Shown here one piece after another: positions 1 through 7,926 of a DNA stretch of 10,414 nt (position 1 is its first letter; each line of letters starts with the position of its first letter). Position numbers and translations under genes: made by a program. The notes under the pieces were generated by a model. The model saw nothing but the letters and a program-made list of their open reading frames with translations. It did not search any database and had not been told where the DNA came from. The stretch is from Candidatus Babelota bacterium (GTDB lineage: Bacteria; JAGOBX01): the NCBI GenBank assembly GCA_017999075.1, contig JAGOBX010000084.1:1-10414 (forward strand), written 5' to 3'.

Positions 1-37
1 ATATTATAGGTTCTAATAATCAATAAAAAAATTAATT

Positions 38-42
38 GGAGG
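38..42 (+). promoter_or_regulatory. Ribosome binding site of ppdK (decides the start)
   Basis: GGAGG at 38-42 is a perfect Shine-Dalgarno core. It lies 10 nt before the ATG at 53 but only 1 nt before an in-frame TTG at 44. This makes ATG 53 the real start and rules out the longer reading. The upstream promoter is mostly outside the window. Confidence 0.85.
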
Positions 43-52
43 TTTGAAAAAA

Positions 53-2863
53 ATGGCTAACGCAAAAAGTAAACCCGCTAAATTTGTCTATTTTTTTGGC
101 GGCGGCAAAGCTGAAGGCGATGGATCTATGAAAGAAACTCTGGGAGGTAAAGGTTCAGGATTGGCTGAAATGGTTAAAATAGGTTTACCTGTTCCCGGCG
201 GTTTTACAATAACTGTAGATACTTGCGCCGAATATTACAAACTCGGCCGTAAATTTCCGGCCAATTTAGAAAAAGAAATTAAAGAAAATCTTGCTAAACT
301 TGAAAAATTGACTAAAAAAAAATTGGGAGATCCTAAAGATCCTCTTCTTGTATCGGTCAGGTCAGGCGCGGCGCGTTCAATGCCCGGTATGATGGAAACA
401 ATACTTAATCTGGGATTGAATGATAAATCTGTTGAAGGTTTAGCCCAAAAAACAAATAATCCCCGTTTTGCTTATGACGGGTACAGAAGATTCATTCAGA
501 TGTATTCAACAACAGCAATGGGATTATCTAAAGAACCAATGGAAGAAATGCTTCATGAAATGAAAAAAAAACTTGGTGTTAAAACAGATCCTGAAATTCC
601 TGCCGAAAATTTAAAAGAATTATGCGAACAGTTTAAAAATTTTTATAAAAAAAATATGAATGGAAAAGATTTTCCTCAGGATCCTCTTGAACAATTATGG
701 GGAGCTGTAAAAGCAGTGTTCGGTTCTTGGGAAGCAGAAAAAGCAGTAACTTACAGACGCGTTGAAAAAATTACAGACTTAAAAGGAACCGCTGTAAATG
801 TTCAGCAGATGGTCTTTGGAAATAAAGGAGACAATTCCGGCACAGGAGTTTGTTTTACACGCGATCCTAACGATGGAAAAAATGAATTCTACGGCGATTA
901 TTTAGTTAATGCTCAGGGGGAAGATGTTGTTGCAGGAATAAGAACTCCTATGAAACTTTCTGAACTTCACAAAAGATTGCCAAAAATTTACAATCAATTA
1001 AGCGCAGTGCGCGCAATTCTTGAAACTCATTATAAAGAAATGCAGGATCTTGAATTTACTGTTGAAGAAGAAAAATTATATATGCTGCAATGTAGAACAG
1101 GCAAACGGACTCCTGCTGCCGCATTTCAAATTGCTGTGGATCAGGCTACTCTTCCTCTATTATCAAAAAAAGAAGCTGATAATTTGGTTAAAGCAGGATA
1201 TCTTCCGAAAAGTTACGCTGAAAGAGCTGTAAAACCTGTTTTGTCTAAAGAAGAAGCAGTTTTAAGAATTACTGATCAGGATATAGAAAGATTATTCTAT
1301 CCTGTTATTGATACGTCAAAAATAAAAATCGATCAATTGAAATCCTTAAAATTAGTTTCAGGAATTAATGCTGTTCCAGGAGCAGCTTCAGGTCAGATAG
1401 TGTTTAACGCTGCAGAAGCGGAAGAATGGGCAGCAAAAGGCAAAAAAGTTATTCTTGTACGTAAAGAAACAAGCCCGGAAGATGTAGGCGGTATGCATGC
1501 GTCACAGGGTATATTAACTGCTACTGGCGGTAAAACAAGCCATGCTGCTGTTGTTGCTCGCGGTTGGGGAAAATGCTGTATAGTCGGATGCGAAGCTTTG
1601 AATGTTGATTCTGAAAAAAAACAAATGACTGTAGGAAATAAAGTTTTAAAACAAGGGGATTTTATCACATTAAATGGTTCTGACGGAGATGTGTTTGTAG
1701 GAGAACTTCCTTTAAAAAAACCTGAACTTCCAAAAGCGTACTATACCCTTATGGGATGGGCAGACAAATTCAGAGTTATTAAAGTAAGAACTAATGCAGA
1801 TACTCCTTATGATTCTGAAAATGCTATAAAAATGGGCGCTGAAGGAATTGGATTATGCAGAACTGAACATATGTTTTTTGATACTGAAGAACGCAGATTG
1901 GCGATTCAGGAAATGATAGTTGCAGAAACTCTTGAAACCCGTAAAAAAGCTTTGGCAAAACTTCTGCCAATTCAAAGAGCAGATTTTGAAGGAATTTTTA
2001 AAGCTATGAACGGAAAACCTGTTACTATAAGATTAATTGATCCGCCGCTTCATGAATTTACTCCTAAAGACGATGCCGGAGTAAAAAAATTGTCTTCTAT
2101 TACCGGAAAATCATCTGACTCAATCAAACACCGTTGTGAACAATTACACGAATCAAATCCTATGCTTGGCCATCGTGGATGCAGATTGTGCATAACCTAT
2201 CCTGAAATTCTTGAAATGCAGGTAACCGCTATAATAGAAGCCGCGATTTCATGTGCAAAAAAAGGAATTAAAGTTCTTCCTGAAATAATGATTCCCTTAA
2301 CTATTGATAAAAAAGAATTTTCAATACTTGCTGCGCAGGCAAGAAAAATCGCGAACGATTTGATTAAAAAATCAAAATCAAAAGTTTCATATATGGTTGG
2401 AACAATGATAGAAATTCCGCGGGCAGCTTTGCTTGCTAATGAAATTGCTGAAGATGCTGAATTCTTCAGTTTTGGAACTAACGATTTAACTCAAATGACT
2501 CTTGGATTATCACGCGATGATGCTGGAAGATTTTTACCTGATTATGTACGCAATGAAAAAGAAGGTGGATACGGCATTTTTAAAGATGATCCATTCCAGT
2601 CTTTAGACCAGTCCGGAGTTGGACAACTTGTAAAACTTGGTATTGAACGAGGCAGATCAACTTCTCCTAATTTGAAAGTAGGTATTTGCGGCGAACATGG
2701 TGGAGAAGCAAAATCAGTTGAATTTTGTTGTAAAGTCGGTATGAACTATGTAAGTTGTTCTCCTTATAGAGTTCCTATAGCAAGACTTGCTGCTGCGCAG
2801 TTTGCAATAAAAAATTGTAACTGCTGCTGTGGAGGAAATAAATCTAAAGCAAAAAAAAAATAA
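53..2863 (+). CDS. ppdK: Pyruvate, phosphate dikinase
   Basis: This cytoplasmic enzyme interconverts PEP + AMP + PPi with pyruvate + ATP + Pi. In anaerobes with PPi-linked glycolysis it commonly replaces or supplements pyruvate kinase. The protein is 936 aa from ATG 53, slightly longer than the usual roughly 880-900 aa. The N-terminal ATP-grasp domain (about 1-340) has GGKGSGLAEM near residue 31 and SVRSGAARSMPGMMETILN near 101. The phosphohistidine domain carries GGKTSHAAVVARG with catalytic His497. The PEP/pyruvate TIM-barrel domain carries GLCRTEHMFF near 600, FGTNDLTQMTLGLSRDD near 807, and GICGEHGG with catalytic Cys879. All key residues are present, so the enzyme should be active. Unusually, the protein ends in a cysteine-rich then lysine-rich tail (CNCCCGG from 922, then KSKAKKK) that ordinary PPDKs lack as far as I recall. 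The gene stands alone and is followed by two hairpins. Confidence 0.97.
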   Translation: MANAKSKPAKFVYFFGGGKAEGDGSMKETLGGKGSGLAEMVKIGLPVPGGFTITVDTCAEYYKLGRKFPANLEKEIKENLAKLEKLTKKKLGDPKDPLLVSVRSGAARSMPGMMETILNLGLNDKSVEGLAQKTNNPRFAYDGYRRFIQMYSTTAMGLSKEPMEEMLHEMKKKLGVKTDPEIPAENLKELCEQFKNFYKKNMNGKDFPQDPLEQLWGAVKAVFGSWEAEKAVTYRRVEKITDLKGTAVNVQQMVFGNKGDNSGTGVCFTRDPNDGKNEFYGDYLVNAQGEDVVAGIRTPMKLSELHKRLPKIYNQLSAVRAILETHYKEMQDLEFTVEEEKLYMLQCRTGKRTPAAAFQIAVDQATLPLLSKKEADNLVKAGYLPKSYAERAVKPVLSKEEAVLRITDQDIERLFYPVIDTSKIKIDQLKSLKLVSGINAVPGAASGQIVFNAAEAEEWAAKGKKVILVRKETSPEDVGGMHASQGILTATGGKTSHAAVVARGWGKCCIVGCEALNVDSEKKQMTVGNKVLKQGDFITLNGSDGDVFVGELPLKKPELPKAYYTLMGWADKFRVIKVRTNADTPYDSENAIKMGAEGIGLCRTEHMFFDTEERRLAIQEMIVAETLETRKKALAKLLPIQRADFEGIFKAMNGKPVTIRLIDPPLHEFTPKDDAGVKKLSSITGKSSDSIKHRCEQLHESNPMLGHRGCRLCITYPEILEMQVTAIIEAAISCAKKGIKVLPEIMIPLTIDKKEFSILAAQARKIANDLIKKSKSKVSYMVGTMIEIPRAALLANEIAEDAEFFSFGTNDLTQMTLGLSRDDAGRFLPDYVRNEKEGGYGIFKDDPFQSLDQSGVGQLVKLGIERGRSTSPNLKVGICGEHGGEAKSVEFCCKVGMNYVSCSPYRVPIARLAAAQFAIKNCNCCCGGNKSKAKKK

Positions 2864-2875
2864 AATATACTTTCT

Positions 2876-2923
2876 AAACCTGAAAAATTGTTAGTCCATT
2901 TTTCCAGGTTTAACTATTTTTTT
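2876..2923 (+). terminator. Intrinsic terminator of ppdK (first hairpin)
   Basis: The arms at 2876-2888 (AAACCTGAAAAAT) and 2898-2911 (ATTTTTCCAGGTTT) pair with one bulged base around a 9-nt loop. A run of seven T follows at 2917-2923. It starts 12 nt after the ppdK stop codon, so it fits rho-independent termination of ppdK. Confidence 0.75.
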
Positions 2924-2978
2924 AAACCCCCGGTTAACTATAAAAAAATATATATTATATAGTTATCGGGGGTTTTTT
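2924..2978 (+). terminator. Second, GC-capped hairpin terminator between convergent genes
   Basis: The left arm at 2924-2942 (AAACCCCCGGTTAACTATA) pairs with 2958-2975 (TATAGTTATCGGGGGTTT), apart from a small internal mismatch. A T6 run follows at 2973-2978. The five C:G pairs stand out in this AT-rich DNA. On the + strand it is a backup terminator for ppdK. On the minus strand the stem is followed by only three T, so it may also weakly end the incoming pgpH operon transcript. Confidence 0.75.
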
Positions 2979-2992
2979 ATAAAAAAATAATT

Positions 2993-4390
2993 TTATTTTC
3001 TTATAAAATCTTTAAAATTTATTTCAAACAATTTTAAATCAATTCCTAATATTCTCTTTAAAGATTTTTCAAATGATTCGCCAGAATTCATATTATCAAG
3101 AATTTTAACTATCGAATAATCACTGCCAAGTTTAGTTATATAATATGCTGCGGCAAATGACTGCATATAAGCCTGAGTAACTTGTTTTTCAGTTTTTAAA
3201 ATATTCCATGACTGATCCAATGAATTAAATGGAATCCATTCATATGAATCAACTGTATCCTTTAAATAATTTCTAATATTATTATTCCATTTTATTGATG
3301 GCTCAAATAATTGAGCAAAACCTTCATTTACCCAAACAGGAAGTTTATTCCCCACCCTTTCAAAAATTAACGCGTGGGTATATTCATGGTATAATAAATT
3401 TTTTAAATTTATTTTATCCCCTGTTGTAATATCACTTTCTCTAACTCTTATTTTCCCGTCATATAAACCTGCTGACCATTCAACACCTGTAACATTTTTA
3501 TATTTTTCTTCAGTATAAATAATAACAGACAATTTTTTTTTAGAATAAAATCCTATTTTATTTTTTAATGAAGAATATGCTTCGTTTAAAATATTTAATA
3601 CACTCCATGCAAGTTCAGTTTTTTCATAACCTTCATATTTAACTGTAAAATGTGAATATTTAGATTTCTTATAATTTTTTTCATTTTTAAAATCATTTTC
3701 TGCTTTTTTTAATTTTATCAATGCAGTATCATTTTCAGGATTTATTTTTACTGATAAAGTATAATATTTAATGGCATTATTCAAATCTTCATCCTCATAA
3801 TAATATGCATCTCCCAGAAGTTCCATTGTTAAATCCGAATCAGGATGCCTTTTTAATAATTTCAGAAATATTTTTTTTCTATCGTCTGAAGAAAGTGATA
3901 ATCCGTATCTTAATTTGACATTCAATTCAGTTTCTTTTATTTCTTGGTTTAACGGAGACAAACTTAAGGCTATTTCAATTTTTTTCGCAGCTTCTTTGAA
4001 TTTATTTTTTTCTAATAAATGAATGGCATTCTCCTTATAAATTAAAGCTATATTGTCTTTTGTTTCTTCATTGCTGTATATAGAATATGCTTTTTTCGCC
4101 CATTTCAATGCATCGGAAAATTTGGTTTTAGAGCATAAAACATTAGATAATTTAATATAGGCTTTTGCTAAAGACTTTTTATATTTTATTTTTTCAGGAT
4201 TTAAAAAAACAGCTTGTTCAAAATAAGTTATAGCTTGTTCAGTTTTGCCTTTCTTTAAAAATTGTCTGCCTTTTTGGAAATATTCGAACGACTTGTCACT
4301 CGTTATGCTTATAGATTGTGAATATGTATAACATGGAAAAATATACTGGCCTATTATAAAAAAATAAATAAATAAGAAATTTTTTATCAT
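2993..4390 (-). CDS. Exported TPR protein with a gluzincin (peptidase MA-like) domain
   Basis: This 465-aa protein appears to be a secreted or envelope-anchored metallopeptidase-like protein; its substrate is unknown. Residues 1-24 are a hydrophobic signal peptide (MIKNFLFIYFFIIG...), probably cut near TYSQS. TPR-like helical repeats follow at about 33-66, 115-149 and 187-219, each ending in a typical NP or SP turn. The C-terminal domain (about 245-465) has YHEYTHALIF with zinc ligands His335 and His339 and catalytic Glu336. NEGFAQLFE follows with the third ligand, Glu356, as expected for the peptidase MA-like family. The ATG at 4390 lies 3 nt after the ybeY stop codon (TGA-TAT-ATG) with no visible Shine-Dalgarno sequence, which suggests coupled translation. 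It is the last gene of the pgpH operon. A Cys at residue 20 does not sit in a good lipobox. Confidence 0.85.
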   Translation of the reverse strand: MIKNFLFIYFFIIGQYIFPCYTYSQSISITSDKSFEYFQKGRQFLKKGKTEQAITYFEQAVFLNPEKIKYKKSLAKAYIKLSNVLCSKTKFSDALKWAKKAYSIYSNEETKDNIALIYKENAIHLLEKNKFKEAAKKIEIALSLSPLNQEIKETELNVKLRYGLSLSSDDRKKIFLKLLKRHPDSDLTMELLGDAYYYEDEDLNNAIKYYTLSVKINPENDTALIKLKKAENDFKNEKNYKKSKYSHFTVKYEGYEKTELAWSVLNILNEAYSSLKNKIGFYSKKKLSVIIYTEEKYKNVTGVEWSAGLYDGKIRVRESDITTGDKINLKNLLYHEYTHALIFERVGNKLPVWVNEGFAQLFEPSIKWNNNIRNYLKDTVDSYEWIPFNSLDQSWNILKTEKQVTQAYMQSFAAAYYITKLGSDYSIVKILDNMNSGESFEKSLKRILGIDLKLFEINFKDFIRK

Positions 4391-4393
4391 ATA

Positions 4394-4852
4394 TCATATT
4401 AATTTTTTTATAATCATATCTGTTTTTCTATTCATTTCCCTTAATTTTTCAGGCGTTTCATGAGTCATTCCAGTCAAATGAAGCAAACCGTGAATAAACA
4501 TTCTGAAAAATTCATTCTTAAATCCGGTATTATACTGCTTTGATTGAATTTGAATTCTATCCAGTGAAATAACTATTTCCCCAAGCATATTCTTCTTTGT
4601 TTCAGGATTAAATTCATTTAGTTGAAACGATAAAACATCTGTTGGTTCTTCTTTACTTCTATAACAATGATTCAACTTTGAAATATATCTATCCGAACAC
4701 AGAATCAGATTTATCTCACAATTATTAATTTCTAAAATCGCGGTAATAAAATAATATGCATTTTTTAAATCTTTATTTTTTAGATCAAATTCAACGTGAC
4801 GATATTTATGAATAATGTTTATGATATTATCTGACTGAGCGCTGCTATTCAT
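4394..4852 (-). CDS. ybeY: Endoribonuclease YbeY (rRNA maturation factor)
   Basis: YbeY is a zinc-dependent endoribonuclease involved in 16S rRNA 3'-end maturation and ribosome quality control. From ATG 4852 the protein is 152 aa, close to the family's usual length. It shows PTDVLSF at about 70-76, LGEIVIS at about 90-96, and the zinc motif HGLLHLTGMTH with His121, His125 and His131. The usual GYDH ending of the motif reads GMTH here. The reading frame continues upstream to an ATG at 4909, but that would add a Lys/Arg-rich leader translated from inside pgpH. ATG 4852 overlaps the pgpH stop by 8 nt (ATGAATAG), consistent with coupled reinitiation. A start at 4876, with a weak GAGA 9 nt upstream, is the main alternative. 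Adjacency to pgpH is conserved in other phyla and supports the call. Confidence 0.93.
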   Translation of the reverse strand: MNSSAQSDNIINIIHKYRHVEFDLKNKDLKNAYYFITAILEINNCEINLILCSDRYISKLNHCYRSKEEPTDVLSFQLNEFNPETKKNMLGEIVISLDRIQIQSKQYNTGFKNEFFRMFIHGLLHLTGMTHETPEKLREMNRKTDMIIKKLI

Positions 4853-7004
4853 TTTTTTTCTTTGATAATTCTTCATTATCTTTAATCTCTTTTTCATCCG
4901 GGTATTCAATCCTTGTATGATACATAGTCGTCAATATTTTTATAAAAGTTTCTGAAATAACCTTTATTTCTTTCAAAGTCAGTTCGCTGTTATCCAAATC
5001 CCCGTCATTTATTTTCTTTTTTATGGCATTGTTTACCATATCAGAAATTCTGGCAGGAGTAGGATTTTTCAAAGTTCTTGTCATTGCTTCAATAGTATCA
5101 GCCATTGATAAAATGGCCGATTCTTTAAAGTTAGGAGTAGGACCAGGATACCTGTAATCGCTTTCACTAACAGGTTCACCTGATTTCAAAGCAGAATTAT
5201 AAAAATATATCATCAAAGACTTTCCGTGATGCTGCTGAATCATATCTTTAATAGATTTGGGTAATTTCCATTTATCTGCAAGTTCAAGACCCTGTTTAAC
5301 ATGAGCTTTCAAAACAGAGTTACTTAAACTTGGTTTAATATAGTTATGTGGGTTTTCCATATAATTCTGATTTTCAATAAAATAATTAGGCTTAACCATC
5401 TTCCCTATATCATGATAATAAGCTCCGACTCTGGCAAGAAGCGGATTAGCTCCTATAGCCTGCGCAGCTGATTCCGACAGATTTGCAAGAGTTAAACTAT
5501 GCTGATATGTCCCCGGCGCTTTTGTTGCAAGCTCTTTCAGCAAAGGATGACTTATATCAGCAAGTTCCATTAGTCTGTAATCAGTCGTCAAATTAAATAA
5601 ACTTTCAAAAATAGGCATAAAACCCGTTACAAAACTTGGTGTAAGCAAAAGTCCCTTTACAAAAATTATTATATAAGCAACAAAAGAAATATCCAAATGA
5701 GTATTAAATATATGAGAATACAATTTTTCGGTAATAAATAAAAACACTATATTCGACACTGAAATAAAAAAACCTGATTTTAAAAGATTTGTCCTGCGCT
5801 TTGCCTGTGACATAAAAAAAACACCGGTCATACTACTGAAAAATATAGTAAATCCAAGCAGAAAAGAGTATCCTGAATCTGAAAATAATGTATTAACCGA
5901 ATATACTGAATATACAAGAGAAGATATGAACGCAGTCAATAACGCTACTATTATCCCTGTTCTATTAAAAAGCATCATTACTGATAATATAGCTGATGAT
6001 TCAATTGGTATTAAAAATATATACGTGAATAATTTATCTGCAAATAACGATGAATTAATAAGCACTAAATAAATTTTCAACAAAAAAGCTGGAATAATAA
6101 GCAGAATAAAAAATACTGTATAATTACTGATATTTCTTTTGAAATTAGAAATAAAAAAATGAAAATAATAATTACTGAAAATAAATAAAACTATAAAAGT
6201 AAAAAATAACAGAATCACTAAATATATATCTGTATTCCATTTATAAGTGCTTATATTTTTTAATATCTCGACTTTATCTTTAGTTATAAGTTCACCCTTC
6301 TTTATAAGAGTTTCTCCTTTCAATACTTTACGTTTTGCCGGAGTTATTGAACGGATTATTTTATTATATTCATCAAGCATCGCAACATTGTCAATTACTA
6401 TATTAGGTCTTACAAAGTTAGTTAAAACTAAAATTAAATTTTCCGCATAATTGTTATCGATATTTGAATTTAATTTTATAAACTTTGATAATCCATCTTC
6501 CCCTATAATTATGTTATTCTGATAATTTTTCAAACTATCCCCTGATTTCTCAATTGAATGAATAACATTATTTCTTTTAGAAATTACTGATATCCCGTTT
6601 TTATATTCTTTTTCGTCAAATTGGATTTCTTTGTATCCGATATCAAATATTTTTCTTATAAGTCTGTTTGATTCTTTTATAAAATCAAACTTGTCTTTAA
6701 TCTTATCTGATACATTTAATTTTATTAAAATAGTATCATCAACAATCGGAGCAACATCTTCCATCTTATATATGACTTTCATGTCTTTATATATATCTGC
6801 TTGCTGTTTTTGAAGTGAAAGATTGTCAGATATCTCAAAATTTTTCGGAGAAACTATATCCGAAGCTGCTGTTATACCTTCAATTATTTGTTGACTTTTA
6901 TATATTTTTGGAGAACATATTAAAGTCAATATCACTATTGAAACAAAATATATTATAAATTTAATAAACCTTGATTTACCGTCTTCGTTATTAAAAAATG
7001 ACAT
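4845..7004 (-). CDS. pgpH: 7TM-HD family cyclic-di-AMP phosphodiesterase (PgpH-type)
   Basis: This is a membrane phosphohydrolase of the family whose characterised members (Listeria PgpH) hydrolyse c-di-AMP to pApA. The 719-aa protein has the full domain order. It starts with one transmembrane helix (about 13-31), then an extracytoplasmic 7TMR-HDED region (about 32-257). Seven hydrophobic segments follow (about 258-277, 292-314, 324-345, 349-370, 379-398, 408-426, 438-456), and a cytoplasmic HD domain closes the protein. Metal ligands are visible as YQHS (His502), YYHDIGK (His531-Asp532), KAHVKQG (His568), QQHHG (His592-593) and SMADTIEA (Asp636). The segment YPGPTPNFKESA is typical of the family. 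The tail is charged (about 700-719). The ATG at 7004 has a weak GGGA 7 nt upstream. It is the first gene of an operon with ybeY, read from a consensus promoter about 70 nt upstream. c-di-AMP specificity is inferred; the matching cyclase is not in the window. Confidence 0.93.
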   Translation of the reverse strand: MSFFNNEDGKSRFIKFIIYFVSIVILTLICSPKIYKSQQIIEGITAASDIVSPKNFEISDNLSLQKQQADIYKDMKVIYKMEDVAPIVDDTILIKLNVSDKIKDKFDFIKESNRLIRKIFDIGYKEIQFDEKEYKNGISVISKRNNVIHSIEKSGDSLKNYQNNIIIGEDGLSKFIKLNSNIDNNYAENLILVLTNFVRPNIVIDNVAMLDEYNKIIRSITPAKRKVLKGETLIKKGELITKDKVEILKNISTYKWNTDIYLVILLFFTFIVLFIFSNYYFHFFISNFKRNISNYTVFFILLIIPAFLLKIYLVLINSSLFADKLFTYIFLIPIESSAILSVMMLFNRTGIIVALLTAFISSLVYSVYSVNTLFSDSGYSFLLGFTIFFSSMTGVFFMSQAKRRTNLLKSGFFISVSNIVFLFITEKLYSHIFNTHLDISFVAYIIIFVKGLLLTPSFVTGFMPIFESLFNLTTDYRLMELADISHPLLKELATKAPGTYQHSLTLANLSESAAQAIGANPLLARVGAYYHDIGKMVKPNYFIENQNYMENPHNYIKPSLSNSVLKAHVKQGLELADKWKLPKSIKDMIQQHHGKSLMIYFYNSALKSGEPVSESDYRYPGPTPNFKESAILSMADTIEAMTRTLKNPTPARISDMVNNAIKKKINDGDLDNSELTLKEIKVISETFIKILTTMYHTRIEYPDEKEIKDNEELSKKKNE

Positions 7005-7075
7005 TCATTTATCCCAATTTTATTTCAAAAAATTAAATTAATTAAAAAATACTATCTCGATTTTTTTAATTATTT

Positions 7076-7104
7076 ATTATATTTGCCGAAGAATCATTTG
7101 TCAA
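7076..7104 (-). promoter_or_regulatory. Consensus sigma-70 promoter of the pgpH-ybeY operon
   Basis: Read on the minus strand, a perfect TTGACA (7104-7099) is separated by exactly 17 nt from a perfect TATAAT (7081-7076). Transcription should start near 7069, giving a leader of about 65 nt before the pgpH ATG. The leader is almost entirely A/T, with no riboswitch-like stem or terminator that I can see. A twelve-of-twelve match with ideal spacing is strong even in AT-rich DNA. It implies housekeeping, probably constitutive, expression. Confidence 0.85.
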
Positions 7105-7165
7105 GATTAAGTTAAATTTCAGGGGTTATTGTGCATTTAAATATTTTCTGTTTTTTTATTGTAAT

Positions 7166-7194
7166 TTGAAGGATTTATTGATAAAATATATATT
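7166..7194 (+). promoter_or_regulatory. Possible promoter of the alkyltransferase gene
   Basis: TTGAAG (7166-7171), 17 nt, TATATT (7189-7194) is a fair sigma-70 match upstream of the alkyltransferase start at 7287. A second overlapping candidate is TTGTAA (7159-7164), 17 nt, TAAAAT (7182-7187). The intergenic DNA is so AT-rich that chance matches are likely. Nothing else recognisable lies in the 282-nt divergent gap apart from the strong minus-strand promoter. Confidence 0.3.
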
Positions 7195-7286
7195 TATAAC
7201 TTGAATTAAAAATATTTCAACTCATTATTTTTGATTGATTTGCAAAAATATATCTTAAAATTTTTTTACTTAATTGGTAATCGGAA

Positions 7287-7838
7287 ATGCCTGAAATACT
7301 GGATCATTATTTTGAATTGGAGAATGTGGGTAAAATAAAACTTACTTTTCATGAAAATCAAAATAAACTAAAATTAAAAAGAATTTATCTCCCGGGATCT
7401 TTTAAATATATAGAATCATATTATAATAATTTCCACACATATACAACAAATAAAATCAAACAAAATTCCGGAAAACAAACAATTAATATTATAAAAAAAT
7501 ATATAATTTATGCAAATGCAGGGATTAATCAAAAAATAAATTTTACACTATTTGATTTTTCAGGATTAACAGATTTCCAAAAAAAAATCCTGTTCACATT
7601 GTTTAAAAAAATTAAAAGAGGGGATACCGTATCCTACAAAAAATTAGGAGACATAGCAGGATTTAAAAATACGGCAAGAGCAGTAGGAAACTCTATGGCT
7701 AAAAATCCATTTCCAATAATTTTTCCATGTCATAGAGTTATATGCTCTAATGGTACAATTGGTAATTTTCAAGGAAATCAATTTTTAAAAAATATTTTGT
7801 TGAATATAGAAAAAAATATTTACCGGAAAAAAAATTAA
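7287..7838 (+). CDS. ogt: Methylated-DNA--protein-cysteine methyltransferase (O6-alkylguanine-DNA alkyltransferase)
   Basis: This protein repairs O6-alkylguanine (and O4-alkylthymine) by irreversible transfer of the alkyl group to its own cysteine. It is 183 aa, a full-length stand-alone Ogt-type protein. A divergent N-terminal ribonuclease-H-like domain (about 1-88) precedes the conserved DNA-binding and catalytic domain. The latter shows VSYKKLG at about 115-121, TARAVGNSMAKNP with the arginine finger Arg131, and IIFPCHRVI with acceptor Cys148. A typical GNFQGN turn and a LKNILLNIE helix follow. No Ada-type regulatory domain is fused to it. The ATG at 7287 has only a weak upstream signal (GGTAATCGGA), so translation may be low. 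It is a single gene, divergent from pgpH and convergent with the exported-protein gene downstream. A Lys/Asn-rich composition is shared with its neighbours, so there is no sign of recent transfer. Confidence 0.93.
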   Translation: MPEILDHYFELENVGKIKLTFHENQNKLKLKRIYLPGSFKYIESYYNNFHTYTTNKIKQNSGKQTINIIKKYIIYANAGINQKINFTLFDFSGLTDFQKKILFTLFKKIKRGDTVSYKKLGDIAGFKNTARAVGNSMAKNPFPIIFPCHRVICSNGTIGNFQGNQFLKNILLNIEKNIYRKKN

Positions 7839-7858
7839 ACAAATGATTTTTTTTAATT
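7827..7858 (-). terminator. Weak AT-only terminator between convergent genes
   Basis: On the minus strand AATTAAA (7858-7852) pairs with TTTAATT (7839-7833), and a run of eight T follows at 7834-7827. The shape is that of an intrinsic terminator for the carD operon, but the stem has no G:C pairs and partly lies inside the end of the alkyltransferase gene. No better terminator is visible in the 88-nt gap. Confidence 0.3.
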
Positions 7859-7926
7859 ACTGGATATAATGTTATTATTTTAAAGCATATTTTTTTAATT
7901 TTGGTGCACTTAAAACTCAAAGAAAA

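Noticed and set aside
44-52. TTG at 44 as the ppdK start
   Set aside because: It sits 1 nt after the GGAGG; ATG 53 has proper spacing.
1393-1668. Minus-strand 91-aa open frame inside ppdK
   Set aside because: It lies wholly within the conserved phosphohistidine region of ppdK, has no ribosome binding site and resembles no family.
4325-4336. Lipobox at Cys20 of the TPR-peptidase protein
   Set aside because: The preceding residues are IFP, which do not match a lipobox; an ordinary signal peptide is more likely.
6247-6813. Two short plus-strand frames inside pgpH
   Set aside because: They are antisense to the extracytoplasmic domain of a clearly real gene, with no start signals.
7005-7075. 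c-di-AMP riboswitch in the pgpH leader
   Set aside because: The predicted leader is about 65 nt, nearly all A/T, too short and without the conserved stems of the ydaO class.
7005-7286. Small RNA, tRNA, attachment site or repeat in the divergent gap
   Set aside because: No cloverleaf, GC-rich stem or repeated block is visible; only the promoter sites stand out.
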